A stretch of 64,000 bases of DNA from Flaveria trinervia (taxonomy: Eukaryota; Streptophyta; Magnoliopsida; Asterales; Asteraceae): NCBI GenBank assembly GCA_025506515.1, contig CM046442.1:11483154-11547153 (forward strand), given 5' to 3'. The translations under genes and the position numbers were made by a program. Positions 21,512-33,188 of this stretch are shown piece after piece (positions within the stretch are counted from its first letter, which is position 1; each line of letters begins with the position of its first letter). The notes beneath the pieces are model-generated. The model was not told the origin of the DNA and made no database searches. It was given only the letters and a program-made list of their open reading frames with translations.

Positions 21512-21659
21512 CCCCCACTCACCCGTCTTTATTTTGTTCGCTAGTTTGGTCCCTCGACTTAGGACTATATTTCTTTTCTTCTTCCGTCGGCTTCAAAATA
21601 AATAAATAACTGGGTGTTACAAGTCCACCCCCTTAAATAGGTTTCGTCCCCCAAACCTG

Positions 21660-23123
21660 TCATTCATCAAACAGATGTGGGTAATGATGCCTCATTTCTT
21701 CTTCAGTCTCCCACATTGACTCGGATCCCTTCCTGTGCTTCCACTGTACACGCACCAGAGAAACCACTTTATTTCTCAGCCTTTGCTCTTTTCAATCGAT
21801 TATTGCCACTGGTTGGTCCACATAATTGAGCCGTTCGTCTACTTCGATATCCTCCAATGGAATGATCATGTCTTTACCAGCTAAGAACTTTCTCAGATGA
21901 GATACATGGAATGTCGGGTGAATTCCATTTAACTCATCCGGTAACTCCAGTATATAGGCCACCTCTCCTACTCGAGCAATGATTCGAAAATGGCCTATGT
22001 ATCTCGGGCTCAACTTGCCCCGCTTTCGGAAACGAATGATACCCTTCCAAGGTGAGACCTTCAACATAACCCAGTCACCCACCTGGAACACAATCGGTCT
22101 GCGTCGTTTATCGGCATACGACCTCTGTCTATCTTTAGCTGCCTTCATGAAGGCCTTGATCTTTTCAAGCTTCTCAGTCGTAGCCTCGATTAGCTCGACG
22201 CTCCCCAATTCCTTCTGACCAATATCACCCCCAACAAACAGGTGTTCTGCATCTCCTACCGTATAGCATCTCATATGGTGGCATACCAATGCTAGCATGA
22301 TAGCAATTGTTGTATGAGAATTCGGCTAACGGTAGGTCGTCATCCCAACTTCCCCCGAAATCAATCACACATGCCCGAAGCATGTCTTCCAATGTCTGAA
22401 TGGTTCTTTCTGACTGACCATCAGTTTGGGGATGATAAGCCATCCTAATATGTAACCTCGTTCCCATGGTGTCGTGGAATTTCGTCCAGAATTTGGATGT
22501 AAACCGGGTGTCACGATCGGACACAATGGACACCGGCACACCATGATGAGTTACAATTTCCTTGATGAACAAATCAGTCAACCTCTTAGATGAATATGTC
22601 TCGTGGATCAGTAGGAAGTGAGCACTCTTCGTCAAGCGGTCAACAATCACCCATATAGCATCATACCCTTTCAGAGTACGCGGCAACTCCGTAATGAAAT
22701 CCATGGTGATGTGCTACCACTTCCATTCCGGTATATCCAAAGGTTGGATCTTCCCATATGGCTTCTGATGCTCGGCCTTCACCTGTAGACAAGTAAGGCA
22801 TTGCTCACATACTCCGCCACGTCGCGCTTCATACCCGGCCACCAATAATTCTTCTTCATTTCTAGATACATCTTTGTGGCACCAGGATGAATGGAATATC
22901 GAGTCTTGTGAGCCTCATCCATGATCTTCACCCGTAGATCCACAAAACGAGGAATCCACACCCGTCCAAATTGGGTTTTAATACCAAGTGTGTTTTCACC
23001 CAATTCCCTACCCAGACCTCTCATTCTTTTCGAGTTAAGATGATCTTCTTTCAATGCCTCATCTTGAAACTCTTTAACTTGCTTCATCACGTCTGAGGTC
23101 ATGATCAACTGATATGCTTTCAC
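21660..23123 (-). pseudogene. G2 integrase and chromodomain tail, broken
   Basis: Zinc-binding part with HKTRYSIHPG (frame breaks in the following CLTC segment), core with MDFITELPRT, SDRDTRFTS, HPQTDGQSERTIQ, and LAEFSYNNCYH. The C-terminal part (21792-22298) has RQRSYADKRRRPI, VGDWVMLKVSPWKG, GKLSPRYIGHFRI and a FHVSHLRK segment. The chromodomain-type tail ends at a TGA at 21660-21662. Breaks are near 22795 (frameshift), 22713 (a TAG in the codon after W-K-W) and about 22250 (frameshift). It is better preserved than G1 in this part, but not functional. Confidence 0.87.
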
Positions 23124-24342
23124 CGAATCGGCTCGGGCCTCTCTTTCTAGCTAAGGGCGTCTGCCACCACATCGGCCTTGCCCGGATGGTAATGAATCTC
23201 ACAATCATAATCCTTTATAAGCTCTAACCATCTCCTCTGCCTCATGTTCAGATCTTTTTTCTCGAAGAAGTACTTCAAGCTCTTGTGGTCAGTGAATATG
23301 GTGCACTTCGTCCCGTAGAGATAGTGCCTCCAAATCTTTAACGCAAAGACAACGGCTGCTAACTCTAGGTTCATGAGTAGGATAATTGACCTCATGAACC
23401 TTCAACTGTTGGGATGCATATGCTATAACTTTTCCTCTTTGCATTAACACACACCCCCACCCCGAGTAAGAAGCATCTGAATACACCACCAAATCTTCAC
23501 TTCCTTAGGGTAACGACAAGCAGGAGCTTGAGTCAACCTCACCTTTAACTCCTCGAACATCTGTTCTTGAGCTTGACCCCACGTAAACTTTACATCCTTT
23601 TGGGTCAACTTGATCAGTGGAGAAGCGATCTTGGAAAATTCTTGGATGAATCTTCTGTAGTAGCCCGCCAAACCCAAGGAACTACGAATCTCAGATGGCG
23701 TCTTTGAAGATTTCCATTGCATCACTGCCTCCACCTTAGCCGGGTCCATCATAATCCATCGGGATTCACCACATGACCCAAGAATTGTACTTCACGCAAC
23801 CAAAACGCGCACTTGGAGAATTTAGCATACAACTTCTCCCTTCTTAACTAACGTCTCCAGAACCTCCCGAATGTGACCGGCATGCTCAATCTCACTCTTC
23901 GAATAAATCAGGATATCATCAATGGACACAATCACTGATTTATTCAACATAGGCTGACACACACGGTTCATCAGATCCATAAAAGTAGCTGGCGCATTTG
24001 TCAACCAATGGACATGACAAGAAACTCGTAGTGACCGTAGCGCGTACGAAAAGTTGTTTTAGGGATATCACGCTCCTTCACTTTCAGCTGATGGTAACCA
24101 GATCGAAGATCTATCCTCGAAAACCAACCGGCTCTTTGGAGCTGATCAAACAAATCGTCTATTCTTGGTAGGGGGTATAGGTTCTTCACTGTCAACTTGT
24201 TCAACTCTCGGTAATCAATACACATCCTCATACTACCGTCTTTCTTCTTCACAAACAGGACCGGAGCACCCCAGTGAGAGATACTCGGTCTAATGAACCC
24301 CTTATCGAGCAGCTCTTGCAACTGCTCCATTAGTTCTTTCAT
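23124..24342 (-). pseudogene. G2 reverse transcriptase and RNase H, broken
   Basis: RT: SHWGAPVLFVKKKDGSMRMCIDYREL, RIDLRSGYHQ, then a frameshift near 24003 before TNAPATFMDLMN; the catalytic FIDDIL has become SIDDILIYS, so the residue before the Asp pair changed but both Asp remain. A further frameshift near 23822 follows. RNase H: MVVYSDASYSGWG, FALKIWRHYLYG, FTDHKSLKYF and MRQRRW across two frames (shift near 23370). It lacks the 57-bp duplication of G1. Confidence 0.87.
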
Positions 24343-25083
24343 TTCCGTAGGAGCTAACCGATACAGTGCTTTGGCAACGGGTTGAGCACCGGTATCAAGT
24401 CAATTTGGAACTCAACCTTGCGATATGGTGGCACACTGGGTAAGTCTTCCGGGAATACGTCCGGAAAGTCGCACACCACTAGTACTTCAGATAATTGTGG
24501 TACCGACGCATCCACATCTTTTATGTATGCCAAGTAGGCACTACATCCGCGTCTCATGCACTTCCCCGCCACTGCCATCGAAATCACTTTCGGGATCATC
24601 ACGACTCGATCGCCATAAACCGTCACCTTATCCCCATCAGGTGCTGTCAATCGGATCATCTTCTTGCGACACACAATATTTGCTTCGTAGTCTGCCAACC
24701 AATCCATTCCTAGGACTACATCGAAACCGCCTAAGGTCATCATGAATGGTCTGACAGGAAACTTATGACCGTCTAATTCTATGTCACAACCTTCTATCAC
24801 CTCAAAATCCTTGTAGACTTACCTATGGCGGTTTCTACCTCGAAAGGCTCATCAATACATCTACTCTTACCGGAAACTTAGCATAAAAGGCAGCAGAAAT
24901 GAAACTCCTACTACCACCAGAATCAAACAACACAGATTCAAGAGTTTGGTTTACTAGAAACATACCTGACACCACGTCGGGTCTGTCCTAGCCTCCTCCC
25001 GAATCATCGTGAAAGCTCGGGTGCTTGCCTTCTGTCCTTCTCCTCCCGCCTTCTTCACCCCGGAACCCTCGGCCCTTGGCTTC
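24343..25083 (-). pseudogene. G2 protease region, broken
   Basis: Retropepsin region with an intact DSG codon string near 24918-24926 (in a short frame), then GHKFPVRPFMMTLGGFDVVLGMDWL, RKKMIRLTAPDG and CDFPDVFPEDL from the 24354-24800 frame. Frameshifts occur near 24385 and 24810-24880, where bases are missing relative to G1 and G4. The active-site Ser remains, unlike G1. Confidence 0.82.
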
Positions 25084-26054
25084 TTACACTCCCTGCTCAT
25101 GTGACCACTTTCCCCCGCAGTTGAAACACTTCATGCCTCCACAATCTCTAGCCATATGGATGGGCTTCCCACACTTGAAACAAACATTCGATCCCCATCT
25201 ACACTCGCCACCGTGCTCCTTCCCGCACTTGCCACACTTCTTCAACTCAGCACCAGATGTGACCACACGTCGGTCACCTACCCTCGCCACCTTATTGTTT
25301 GGATCGGCTCTACCACGTCCAAACCGTTTCCCATTCCAGTTCCTCCCATCCCTACTCGTCTTCTTCTCCTCAGCCACTACCACCTCACGCTCATCATATA
25401 ATCTACCAGCCAAGTCAACGCCAACCTAAAAGTGCTCGTCCGGGCAGCGATCAAATGCCTACGGATTTCCGCTGGCAGCCCCTGGATGTATCTCTTAATC
25501 TTTTGTGACAGTGGTGTCACCTGATTAGGCACCAGCCATGCCATTTCATTGAATTTTGAGGTGTACTCTTGGTGTGTCATTGTTCCCGCCTCTTGTTGCA
25601 GAAACTCTTTCTCAACCTTGTCCATTTCCCGGTGAGGACAAAACTCCTCGATCACTAACTTCTTCAACTCCGACCATCTCCTTCTCCCGATCGCCCGGCT
25701 ACCTCGGCTTGGACTATATTGTCCCACCAGCACAAAGCTGAGTCTACAAATGAATGGGTAGCGAACATAACTTTCTGGTCTTCTCGGCACCCGCTGATAT
25801 CAAGTACCGCCTCCATTTCCCTCACCCACCGGTGAGCGGCAGCGGCAGTGCCGTTTCCATCGAAAGTAGGGGGTTTGCATCTCATAAACACCACGTAGTT
25901 GCAGCCTCGGGTCGCCACCGGTGCAGGCTCTTCTTCTTCCTCGTCCTCATCATCAGAGAGAACCATTTCCGGCTCTGGTTGTTCCCGTCCTCCCGAGGAC
26001 CTGTTCCTTTCCTTTCTTTCCCCGTCTCTAACCGCCTTGATAACTTCGGTCACC
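25084..26054 (-). pseudogene. G2 Gag, N-terminus deleted
   Basis: Capsid part with MEAVLDI, SALCWWDNIV, LVIEEFCPHREMDKVEKEF and KRYIQGLPAEIRRHLI, then a basic linker (RNWNGKRFGRG) and zinc knuckles CGKCGKEHGGEC, CFKCGKPIHMARDC and CFNCGGK, the last disrupted. Frameshifts lie near 25400 and 25690. The frame begins inside Gag at the deletion junction (26053-26055), so the start codon and first ~80 residues seen in G1 and G4 are absent. Confidence 0.85.
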
Positions 26055-26055
26055 A
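26053..26055. other. Deletion junction fusing G2 gag to G2b leader
   Basis: Left of this point the sequence follows G2 gag; right of it the sequence follows the leader just before a PBS. About 0.5 kb present in G1 and G4 is missing between them. The two sides overlap in CCA, a 3-base microhomology judged by comparison with G1 and G4. Confidence 0.6.
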
Positions 26056-26126
26056 TTCTCAGTTTAAGTTATGGTTTATTTTGAAAATTTACCCATTTCA
26101 CTTAAACTTTGGCTCTGATACCAACT
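26055..26126 (-). mobile_element. G2b leader remnant and PBS
   Basis: About 70 bp of leader (TTAAACTTTGGCTCTGATACC region). The minus strand carries the PBS TGGTATCAGAGCC at 26111-26123, directly beside the LTR at 26127. Confidence 0.8.
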
Positions 26127-26614
26127 TGTAAGGCCCCGTTCCCGGGATGCTCACAGCTGGTAAATCACCGCACATAAAACATATACTTTACATTCAATCA
26201 TTCATAAAGCATTGCAGCGGAAGTCTAAAGAAATAACTTTTTATATCATTACAAATGCTTTTGCAAGTTAATACAAGCGTTCATTTCAAAACATCATTCT
26301 TTCGCATTATAATGCAAAAACATTAACAAAAAAATGCCATCCAAAAGAGCTAAGTAGCCGCCTCGTGCCATCCTCAACAACGTTTACCTGCCAACTGAAA
26401 ATGTATAAAAGTCAGCATTGCTGAGTAAGTTCTAGTTTTATAATAAAACATACATAAAATCGTTATTTATTTCCTTTCAGAGCCATACTATACGTTTCAT
26501 TCGTTCGTCATCATACATCATACGTACATACAGATAATATCATTATTATCTTCCATTACGTTCGTTAACCTTCGTTCATTCATTACATCTAGTGACATGT
26601 ACATTACCCCAAAC

Positions 26615-26840
26615 ATTGTGCACGAAGCGGGTAACTAGGCCTGAGGTCTTTCATAGACCTCGAACATTGTGCACGAAGCTGACTCCAGTACCTAGGGCAA
26701 GTACATTCACCATTTATCTTTTCTTTTTCATTTCGGATCATGCCATATGCTTTACCCGAACATTGTGCACGAAGCTGGTTACTGGGCCTGAGGTCTTTCA
26801 TAGACCTCGAACATTATGCACGAAGCTGACTCCAGTACCT
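26615..26840 (-). repeat. Two stem-loop modules in subtype B LTR
   Basis: Two units each hold GAGGTCTTTCATAGACCTC, a 7-bp hairpin, flanked by ACATT-TGCACGAAGC repeats. In unit 2 an outer pairing GGTTACTGG (26777-26785) with CCAGTACC (26832-26839) is visible. The position in the LTR equals that of the G1 modules, although sequence outside the hairpin differs. Confidence 0.65.
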
Positions 26841-27367
26841 AAGGCAAGCAGCAAGAATCTCATACATATGGTCAATCACAAGGATTGGACCCCAGTGTGC
26901 ATCCTTCTGGGGTAGCTAACCCACACACAGTTGAGCTAACACCCTTCATTGGGTGTGGATCTCCATACATTTGCTTGCAAGACTTTTTACGTTCATTCAT
27001 TCGTTAATGCATGCATTCATTCATCATGTTCCTCTTTCATTATCTTTCACTTTACGTTACATAATACTTTCGGTTCATTCATTAACATAACACGTAAAGC
27101 CATGGAAAGATAAACATACATCATCATAAAGAACATAACATATCATTCATACATCATCATACAGGGCATCATACATACATAACATACATCATGTATAACC
27201 ATGCAACATCATCATCATCCTCATGCATAAGCATCAATCACAATACATAACATGCCCATCATACCATCTATGACCCCAAAAGTCAACTTTTATAGTCCCC
27301 CGAGAATCTCCCAAGTCAAAGCCTACTTTACACAATTCCCCAAAAATCAGAAAAATATTCTAAGTCC

Positions 27368-27690
27368 TTAGGCGCATGGGCACTATGCAGGCGCATGGGG
27401 AACACTTAGTCAAATCCAGCCCAATTTCTAGGCGTAAGGGTACTATTCAAGCGCATGAGCCACTTGGGCGCATGGGCCACTTGGGCGCATGGCCCTACAC
27501 TTAGTCATCCGACTAATATTTCTAGGCACATGGACCATTGTTTAGGCGCATGGGCTATACTTAAAACATTCCTAAGGCAAATTTTGGGAACATGAGCTAC
27601 TGTTTAGGCACATGGCTTGCACTTAATTCTTTCTAAGGCAAATTTCAGGCGTGAGAACACTTATCTAGGCGCTTGAGCTTCTGTGAAACA
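27368..27690 (-). repeat. Subtype B GGCGCATG motif array
   Basis: Repeated words TAGGCGCATGGGCAC, GCGCATGGGCCACTT and GGCACATGG, mixed with TTTCTAGGC and AAGGCAAATTT, at 15-35 bp spacing. It is equivalent in position to the subtype A array. A similar array is at 46705-47015 in G3. Confidence 0.75.
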
Positions 27691-28318
27691 TGTTTCTAGG
27701 ATGTTTTCAACCCCAATCATCAAACCCACCTATCCTAAGCATAATGTGGCTATTCTAAACATGAGTAACCTATAAACATTCAAGAACCAACATCCAACAT
27801 AAGCAATACATACGGGTATTCACACAGAAACTTTGTAAAATCATTTTAATACGTTTTCAGCCCCAAAGATAGTTTAAAACATATAAAAACCAGGGTCTAG
27901 AACTCACCTGGTGCAACTTGGGTGTTCTTCCTTTTTAACCCGCTTGCAAAGAGTTTAATCACCTAAAAACAACCCCAAAAACACACACACCCGAGCACAA
28001 ACACAACCCATAAGCACATAAACACATAACCGTGACAAAACTCATCATAAAAACATAAAAACCTTGAATTCTTACCTTGAGTTCACCTCTCTTCTTCCTC
28101 TTCTTCTTCAACCGAGAGCTTTCTCTGCTCTCTCTCTCTCTAAAACCGAGAAAATATGGTGGAGTGAGGTGAGGGTGGGTGGTCATGCCCACCTTTACAC
28201 CAACTTTTGAAAGTTTTGTCCTTTTTGGGCACTTTTAGTCCCTCCACTTGGACTTTATTGCCTTTCTTGCTTTTATTCTTTATACCTTGTATTTTTTTTA
28301 AAATAACCGGGTGTTACA

Positions 28319-29069
28319 ATTAGGTAACTTGTAAAGAAAATCGTTAGAGCCTCGTTTAATCTCTTATCATCATTCTTATACTTATTTTCCAAGTGAGTAT
28401 TTCTATACCCCTTTTTATATTTTCACACTTTTGGGGTGATACATGTTACATTATAAACTTTGCCCTTGTAAACACGTTTAATTCTTGTAAACTTATGGCA
28501 TTTCACATGTATGTTGTGGTTAGTTGAACTTTGTAGCTACCATGTAATTTCGAATATATGTATAATCACTAACTATTGGTAGCCTGGCGATGTCATAGAT
28601 CTATGGGCCTGACAAGCCTGCTTGGTTAATCCAAGTACACTTAGCTAATCGTATATACTTGTAAACGTTTGAGACTTCTAAAACTTTGTCAAGGTTTGAT
28701 TGTGCATTTTGTCTTACATCCCTAGGTACTTTGTTCTCTAACTTACAACATGAATTGCCATCTTTTATATACTTATGTATTGCAAACTATGGAAATCTCA
28801 CCAACTTTCAAAGTTGACCTTTTATTTTTAACATGTTTCAGGTTTCTTACTTGAAGACCTTCTTGTGCTCATATAGGGCTTGGACCTAGACTAATTGAAA
28901 GACTTATGTTATTGGTTGTATCTGATTGTATGTTATTATTTTATTTGTCTTGTAATGTTTAATGAATAATGCATTTAATATTATTTCAATTTAATTAGTT
29001 CCATGAGCTATGAGCAATTGTCTCCCATTTGTCCGCCCCGATGATTCCGCCGTAAGTCAGGGTGTGACA
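28319..29069 (+). mobile_element. G6 5' LTR, only the 3' third
   Basis: Homologous to 32437-33188 of the G6 3' LTR, including TAGCCTGGCGA and the GGTGTGACA end. The first ~2.2 kb is missing, with the G2b LTR in its place. It retains both the GTGAGT donor (28393) and TTTCAG acceptor (28840-28841). Visible divergence from the 3' copy is greater than between the two G5 LTRs, so G6 is the older insertion. Confidence 0.85.
28393..28841 (+). other. Predicted leader intron in G6 5' LTR
   Basis: CCAA|GTGAGT at the 5' side and a T-rich tract with ATGTTTCAG at the 3' side, about 450 nt. The same two sites recur in G5. Splicing is inferred. Confidence 0.4.
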
Positions 29070-30263
29070 GATTGGTATCAGAGTCATGGTTATGGGATTT
29101 AGGTTATTAGAAATGAAATGACCTAGACTATAACTAAGTACCTTTACACATGAGTCTTCTCATGTGATTTATATGCTTAGATAAGATTTTATGTGCCTTA
29201 TATGTTTACATTTGATTATGTGATTATGTGCCTTATGTGATTCTTCTTATACTTTGATTCTTATCAATGCAACCATAAACCTTAATCATATTCTAAGGCA
29301 TTATATGCCTAAATCAAATGGTTTTCAAAATGTGTTTTGAATCTTTATTCGTGGTTTTCAAGTCTCGTCAAAGTTTATGTCCTATAACTTGAAACATGTA
29401 ATGCTGGAAGAGTGGGATACTTGTATCTCAAGGTGTTTTGTCTAGGCAAGGTATTCATATAATCCAAATCAACCGATGGATCTGTTTACCTTACCTAGGA
29501 ACCCTTGGGGTGAGTGGCTGCTTACAGCTACGCATGTATTCATTAAGGTTGTAGTTGACATATTACTTTGATAAGTCAACGTAATGTTTTTTGTTTGTAA
29601 GATGAACGTTACACTCGAAACATCTTGTTATTTTGGCTTGTTTCTTCATTGATTTTGTTCCCTTGAATCTTAAACTCATCATCCCAAAACTCTTAATGAT
29701 CCTTAAAAGTTTTCCGAATGTCTTCCTCTCAAAACCGCACCTATCCTGAAAACCTAATACAATGATGCCCTCATTATAAATTGAATCTTTAATCTTAACA
29801 ACATGATTCTCGTATCAACTTTAAGCTATAAAACTTTGAAACCTCAAAGATGATCATCCTGAAACCCCGTAAAAGTTGTTTCATTGAGAAGTTCTTATGG
29901 ATTTCTTATCTCATTCAAAAGCATCTTGAACTTATCTCCGAGCCTCGTATCACACTAATACTTAGTGTTTCACTCATGACAAAATCTTTCTAACCATCTT
30001 GAACCATTTAAAATACAACCGTTTATCAACTAAAAAAAATTCTAAATAATAATCTTGTACTGTTTGACAAGAAACACATGAAATCATGAATCATGAAATT
30101 GAACAAACTTAAGCATAGCAAAACATCATAATTTAACTCACTGAATTTAAACGTTTCAAGTGTCACTTGCGAATGTGGCATGAAATCCAAGTCTCCTCGT
30201 ATCTTTGAAATTAGTCTACTCGTGATTAAATTTCGGGACGAAATTTCTTAAAGTAGGGGAGAC
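29070..30263 (+). mobile_element. G6 internal region without gag-pol
   Basis: It begins with the PBS at 29073-29084 (TGGTATCAGAGT) and a leader similar to that of G5 (GGGATTTAGGTTATTAG). It ends with CGGGACGAAATTTCTT and the polypurine tract at 30250-30263. Only ~1.2 kb separates the LTRs, and no gag, protease, RT or integrase frame is present; the leader passes into 3' untranslated sequence. It is a large-deletion or non-autonomous derivative. Confidence 0.8.
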
Positions 30264-33188
30264 TGTAACATCCACCAATTTTCAAACTATAAACCAAAAT
30301 CCGAACCCATTTTAAACTTTCCTACGAAGAAAGTTTCATTATCAAATTATTTTTATATATTCTAATGAATCATATGAATTAGAAGTGTGGTTTAACCTTA
30401 AAAATTTCTTTACTTAATTTCTATTTATTAAATAATTTAAACAGGTTATAATAATTTTTTTATACTTTATAAAGTAAAGAATTATAAATTCATATAGTTT
30501 TAATTGTTCTTTATGAGTTAATATAAAGAAAATAATTATATTCCAAAGTTTCTACAAAACTTATAAAGTATAGAAGTTTATAAAGTTTAATGGTAAACTT
30601 ATGAGGTTTTATACATCATTTATAAATCCTAATTATTATATTAAAAATAAATTAAACCTTTAAAATTTCTAAGAGAATAAAAAAAGATAAATATATATAT
30701 GTATATTATTAACAATTAAATAATAAATATTTGGCAAGACCTATATTTTTATAATGCTTTTATAAATATATAAATATCATTTAAAGTTTGGATTTCGTAA
30801 AGTATAGGGTTAGAAATGTAATTATTAAAACCTTGTTTAAAAGTTTTGATCATAAAATGATAAGCTAGTAAAAGCACAGGGACCATATGGGAAATTTTTT
30901 AATTTTACAAACCAACCCCCATTCCCGTCGGCTCCTCCTTGTCGTCGGTCACCATCTCCGGCGACCATCAAACCAACCAAAACACGCGTTTAAAAAGCAA
31001 TTAAATCACCCATTAACTTCTTTGCATCAGTTTCGAACGTTGTATCGAACTGAATTGAATTCACCTGATAATTAAGGGCGTGTATTCGAAACCGAATAAT
31101 CGATTCACAACTTTAACTCGTTCGTAGTATAACTGATCAAATCAATGCTATATAATTAAGGGTAAACATTCCTTTATGTTCCTTCGAACCCTCTGTAGCT
31201 CTAATTTGAATTACAGAACACACACTCCTCGAATTCGACCTCCATCTTCATACGAACTTGTAACTTAGCTACACTCCATCTTCGAGTCAACCTAAATCAA
31301 AATTGATTGAGGGTTCTCGCTCTTCATCATCTTTAAAAGATTCTTACGAAATGAATTTAATTATCACAGTTGTTTGCATCTCGAACCCTACTCGTAACAG
31401 TCGCTATCATATACCAATTGTTCTTCATCAAATAACGTTTGATCAAGGTAATTCCACATACGTATACATTCAATTCTTTAGGGGATTAAAAGCCCTAACA
31501 TCTCATTCATTAACATTAATCATTTGGGATTCAATTGGATCCAAATCAAATTAGGGTTCATGATGATTTAAGGGAAATAAGAAATTAATGTTTAAAAGAT
31601 TTAAAAGCAGAATTTGAACACACTTGGGCTTTAGCCCAATTGGTAATTAGTAATTATCCTAGGCATGAGGTCCCGGGTTCGAATCGGACCTCTGCCATCT
31701 TTGTTTTAATTAGGTTTTTTTGTACAATTTATAATTCAGAAAATTAATATTATATTAATAAATCACAATAAAAATTAATTTGTTAATTAAATTATTTTAG
31801 AAAATATCCCGTTAATTTTTTAAAGGTTTTAAAACTTATAATTCTTAGCTTTAATTAATATATTTTTTTAAGAATAAAAAGTTATAAAAAAATATTACTA
31901 AGTCATTTATGTTATAAACATATTATAGTTTAATGATTATTTAAATAATTAATTATGCAAATGATTATTTAGATGATTATTTAAATAATTATTCAATAAT
32001 TTATTTAACCATGTTAAATCATAAATAGTTAATAAATTTATTCGTTAATTTTTATTTTATTTTATTCTTATATTTTTAGGGTTTTGTATTATAAAACCTT
32101 TGCGTTAAATTATTTTAAAAGCCCAAAACTTTATAAAATCATTTTAAATAATTTTAAACGTCATTTATATAAGTATTTAATTAATTTTCGTTAACAAGCT
32201 TTAAATAATTAATTATTAAATTAATTAGTTCTTTTCACATATTATACTTAATTGTTTATTAAATCAATAACTTAAATTGTTGAGACGTTTTTAACTATTC
32301 TTAAACTTAATTGATTTCTTTTATCTTTATTAAACCAAAAACGATTCATTATTTTATTTAATTATTTAAACCCCCAAATCCCAATTGAAACACTAGTTTA
32401 TGTCAAACTATTAATCTTATTATTAAACTTAATCTTAGAATCAATATGTTTAGGTAACTTGTAAAGGAAATCATTGAAGCATCGTTTATTTCTTATCATC
32501 ATTCTTTCCAAGTGAGTATTTCTATACCTCTTTTTATATTTTCACACTTTTGGGGTAATACATGTTACATTATAAACTTTGCACTTGTAAACACGTTTAA
32601 TTCTTGTAAACTTATGGCATTTCATATGTATGTTGTGGTTAGTTGAACTTTGTAACTGCCATGTAATATCGAATATATGTACAATCATTAACTATTGGTA
32701 GCCTGGCGACGTCATAGATCTATGGTCCTGACAAGCCTGCTTGGTTAATCCAAGTACACTTAGCTAATCGTATATACTCGTAAACGTTTGAGACTTGTAA
32801 AACTTTATCAAGGTTTGATTGTGCATTATGTCTTACATCCCTAGTTACTTTGTTCTCTAACTTACAACATGAATTGCCATCTTTTATATACTTATGCATT
32901 GCAAACTATGGAAATCTCACTAACTTTTAAAGTTGACCTTTTATTTTTAACATGTTTCGGGTTTCTTACTTGAAGACCTTCTTGTGCTCATATAGGGCTT
33001 GGATCTAGACTAATTGAAAGACTTATGTTATTGGTTGTATCTGATTGTATGTTATTATTTTATTTGTCTTGTAATGTTTAATGATAATGACATTTAATAT
33101 TATTTCAATTTAATTAGTTCCATGAGCTATGAGCAATCGTCTCCCATTCGTCCGCCCCGATGATTCCGCCGTCGGTTAGGGTGTGACA
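30264..33188 (+). mobile_element. G6 3' LTR (Tekay/Del-like)
   Basis: TGTAACATCC..GGTGTGACA, about 2.9 kb, after the polypurine tract. It holds an AT-rich body, a tRNA-like A/B-box segment (31625-31702), a GTGAGT donor at 32512 and an acceptor position that reads TTTCGG at 32957-32960 instead of TTTCAG. Its ends match the G5 LTR style, but the sequence is diverged. The right flank is a patchwork, so a target duplication cannot be read. Confidence 0.85.
31625..31702 (+). repeat. tRNA-derived (SINE-like) segment in G6 LTR
   Basis: TTAGCCCAATTGGTAAT resembles a Pol III A box, and GGGTTCGAATC 40 bp later a B box. Upstream and downstream parts do not fold into a tRNA cloverleaf, so I read it as a tRNA-derived SINE head or relic. 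A related segment occupies a similar place in both G5 LTRs. Confidence 0.5.

Larger units (their letters stand above)
19583..21621 (-). mobile_element. G2 3' LTR (chromovirus, subtype A)
   Basis: About 2.04 kb, TG..CA; the minus strand starts TGTAACACCCAG. The polypurine tract follows at 21622-21635. It has a TATATAAA box at 21504-21511, a GTGAGT donor ending at 21334, a CCAG acceptor at 19851-19852, two stem-loop modules (20096-20249) and the CGACTG-type array (20760-21050). It is inserted directly in the G1 5' LTR. Its target duplication cannot be checked because its right side was lost. Confidence 0.9.
26127..28318 (-). mobile_element. G2b 5' LTR (subtype B)
   Basis: TG..CA LTR of about 2.2 kb. 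It shares ends, PBS-proximal block, GTGAGT donor (near 27907) and acceptor with the others. Its middle is subtype B: GGCGCATGGGC words (27368-27690) replace the CGACTG words, and the stem-loop modules (26615-26840) use ACATTGTGCACGAAGC. It therefore does not pair with the subtype A LTR at 19583. Its right edge interrupts the G6 5' LTR. Confidence 0.85.
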
